From DASYAN01 sp036501345 (GTDB lineage: Bacteria > Chloroflexota > Ktedonobacteria > Ktedonobacterales > Ktedonobacteraceae): 5,655 nt of DNA. Below, in pieces: positions 5,497 through 5,655 of this stretch; positions within the stretch are counted from its first letter, which is position 1, and every line of letters begins with the position of its first letter. Under the pieces are notes generated by a model. It ran no database searches, was not told the origin of the DNA, and saw only the letters and a program-made list of their open reading frames with translations. Where the stretch lies: the NCBI GenBank assembly GCA_036501345.1, contig DASYAN010000156.1:1-5655 (forward strand). Reading direction: 5' to 3'. The translations under genes were made by a program, and so were the position numbers.

Positions 5497-5655
5497 TTGA
5501 GAAATTACTTTCTTATTGTACTGGTATTTATTGGTGGTATGACCAGTCTTGCGCTAGAAATGTGTGCATCACGTCTCCTTGGCGCATACTTCGGTACATC
5601 TTTGTTTATCTGGGGCAATCTTATTGGTCTGATCTTGCTGTACCTGACCGTAGGC
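5497..5655 (+). CDS. N-terminus of a spermidine-synthase-like membrane protein (fused MFS/aminopropyltransferase type), 3' end outside window
   Basis: 53 codons are visible, open to the window edge. Residues ~4-20 are a hydrophobic helix (FLIVLVFIGGMTSLALE). The family-typical loop LEMCASRLLGAYFGTSLFIW follows (residues 20-39), then a second helix from ~39 (GNLIGLILLYLTVG). This pattern of a Glu at the end of helix 1, then ASRLL-x-x-YFG-T-S, then W-x-N-LIG is what I recognise from fused MFS transporter/spermidine synthase proteins, in which a membrane part precedes an aminopropyltransferase-like domain. The catalytic part is not in the window, so enzyme activity cannot be judged. It starts 22 nt after the zinc-ribbon gene, has its own GGAGG site and no visible promoter, and probably forms an operon with that gene. 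Confidence 0.8.
   Translation, partial: MRNYFLIVLVFIGGMTSLALEMCASRLLGAYFGTSLFIWGNLIGLILLYLTVG

Overview
The window holds four genes in two divergent pairs. The gene set points to the phylum Chloroflexota, most likely the class Ktedonobacteria. The reasons are a very long TIR / NB-ARC / TPR protein of the sort these genomes carry in many copies, a cupredoxin lipoprotein with a Ser/Thr/Ala/Pro tail, a zinc-ribbon membrane protein with a Pro/Gln-rich middle, and the start of a spermidine-synthase-like membrane protein. Base composition is moderate, with no strong GC skew in codon use. The assignment rests on family resemblance recalled from sequence, not on a search.

Minus strand, 3219 down to 1: one uninterrupted reading frame of 1073 codons, which leaves the window before its stop. 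It encodes an N-terminal TIR domain, an NB-ARC-type (STAND) ATPase with a winged-helix-like region, and a C-terminal solenoid of about 11-12 TPR units, the last of which repeat at two scales (126 bp and 378 bp). Several residues that should be critical are substituted: the TIR glutamate, the first Walker A glycine and the 'TTR' arginine. The frame is nevertheless intact, and this is the most notable point of the window. Its 210-bp upstream gap holds a candidate promoter, a two-part hairpin and a weak translation start.

Minus strand, 3918-3430: an exported cupredoxin lipoprotein with a full type 1 copper ligand set and an amicyanin-type C-x2-H-x2-M loop. It has a textbook Shine-Dalgarno sequence.

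3919-4181: the divergent intergenic region. It holds a good plus-strand promoter and a 7-bp inverted repeat that could be an operator.

Plus strand, 4182-5474 and 5497 to the window edge: a zinc-ribbon, single-pass membrane protein of unknown function, followed after 22 nt by a TTG-started membrane protein resembling the fused MFS/spermidine synthase family. The spacing suggests one transcript. Nothing links the plus-strand pair functionally to the TIR or cupredoxin genes beyond adjacency. No tRNA, rRNA, CRISPR array or insertion sequence was seen.
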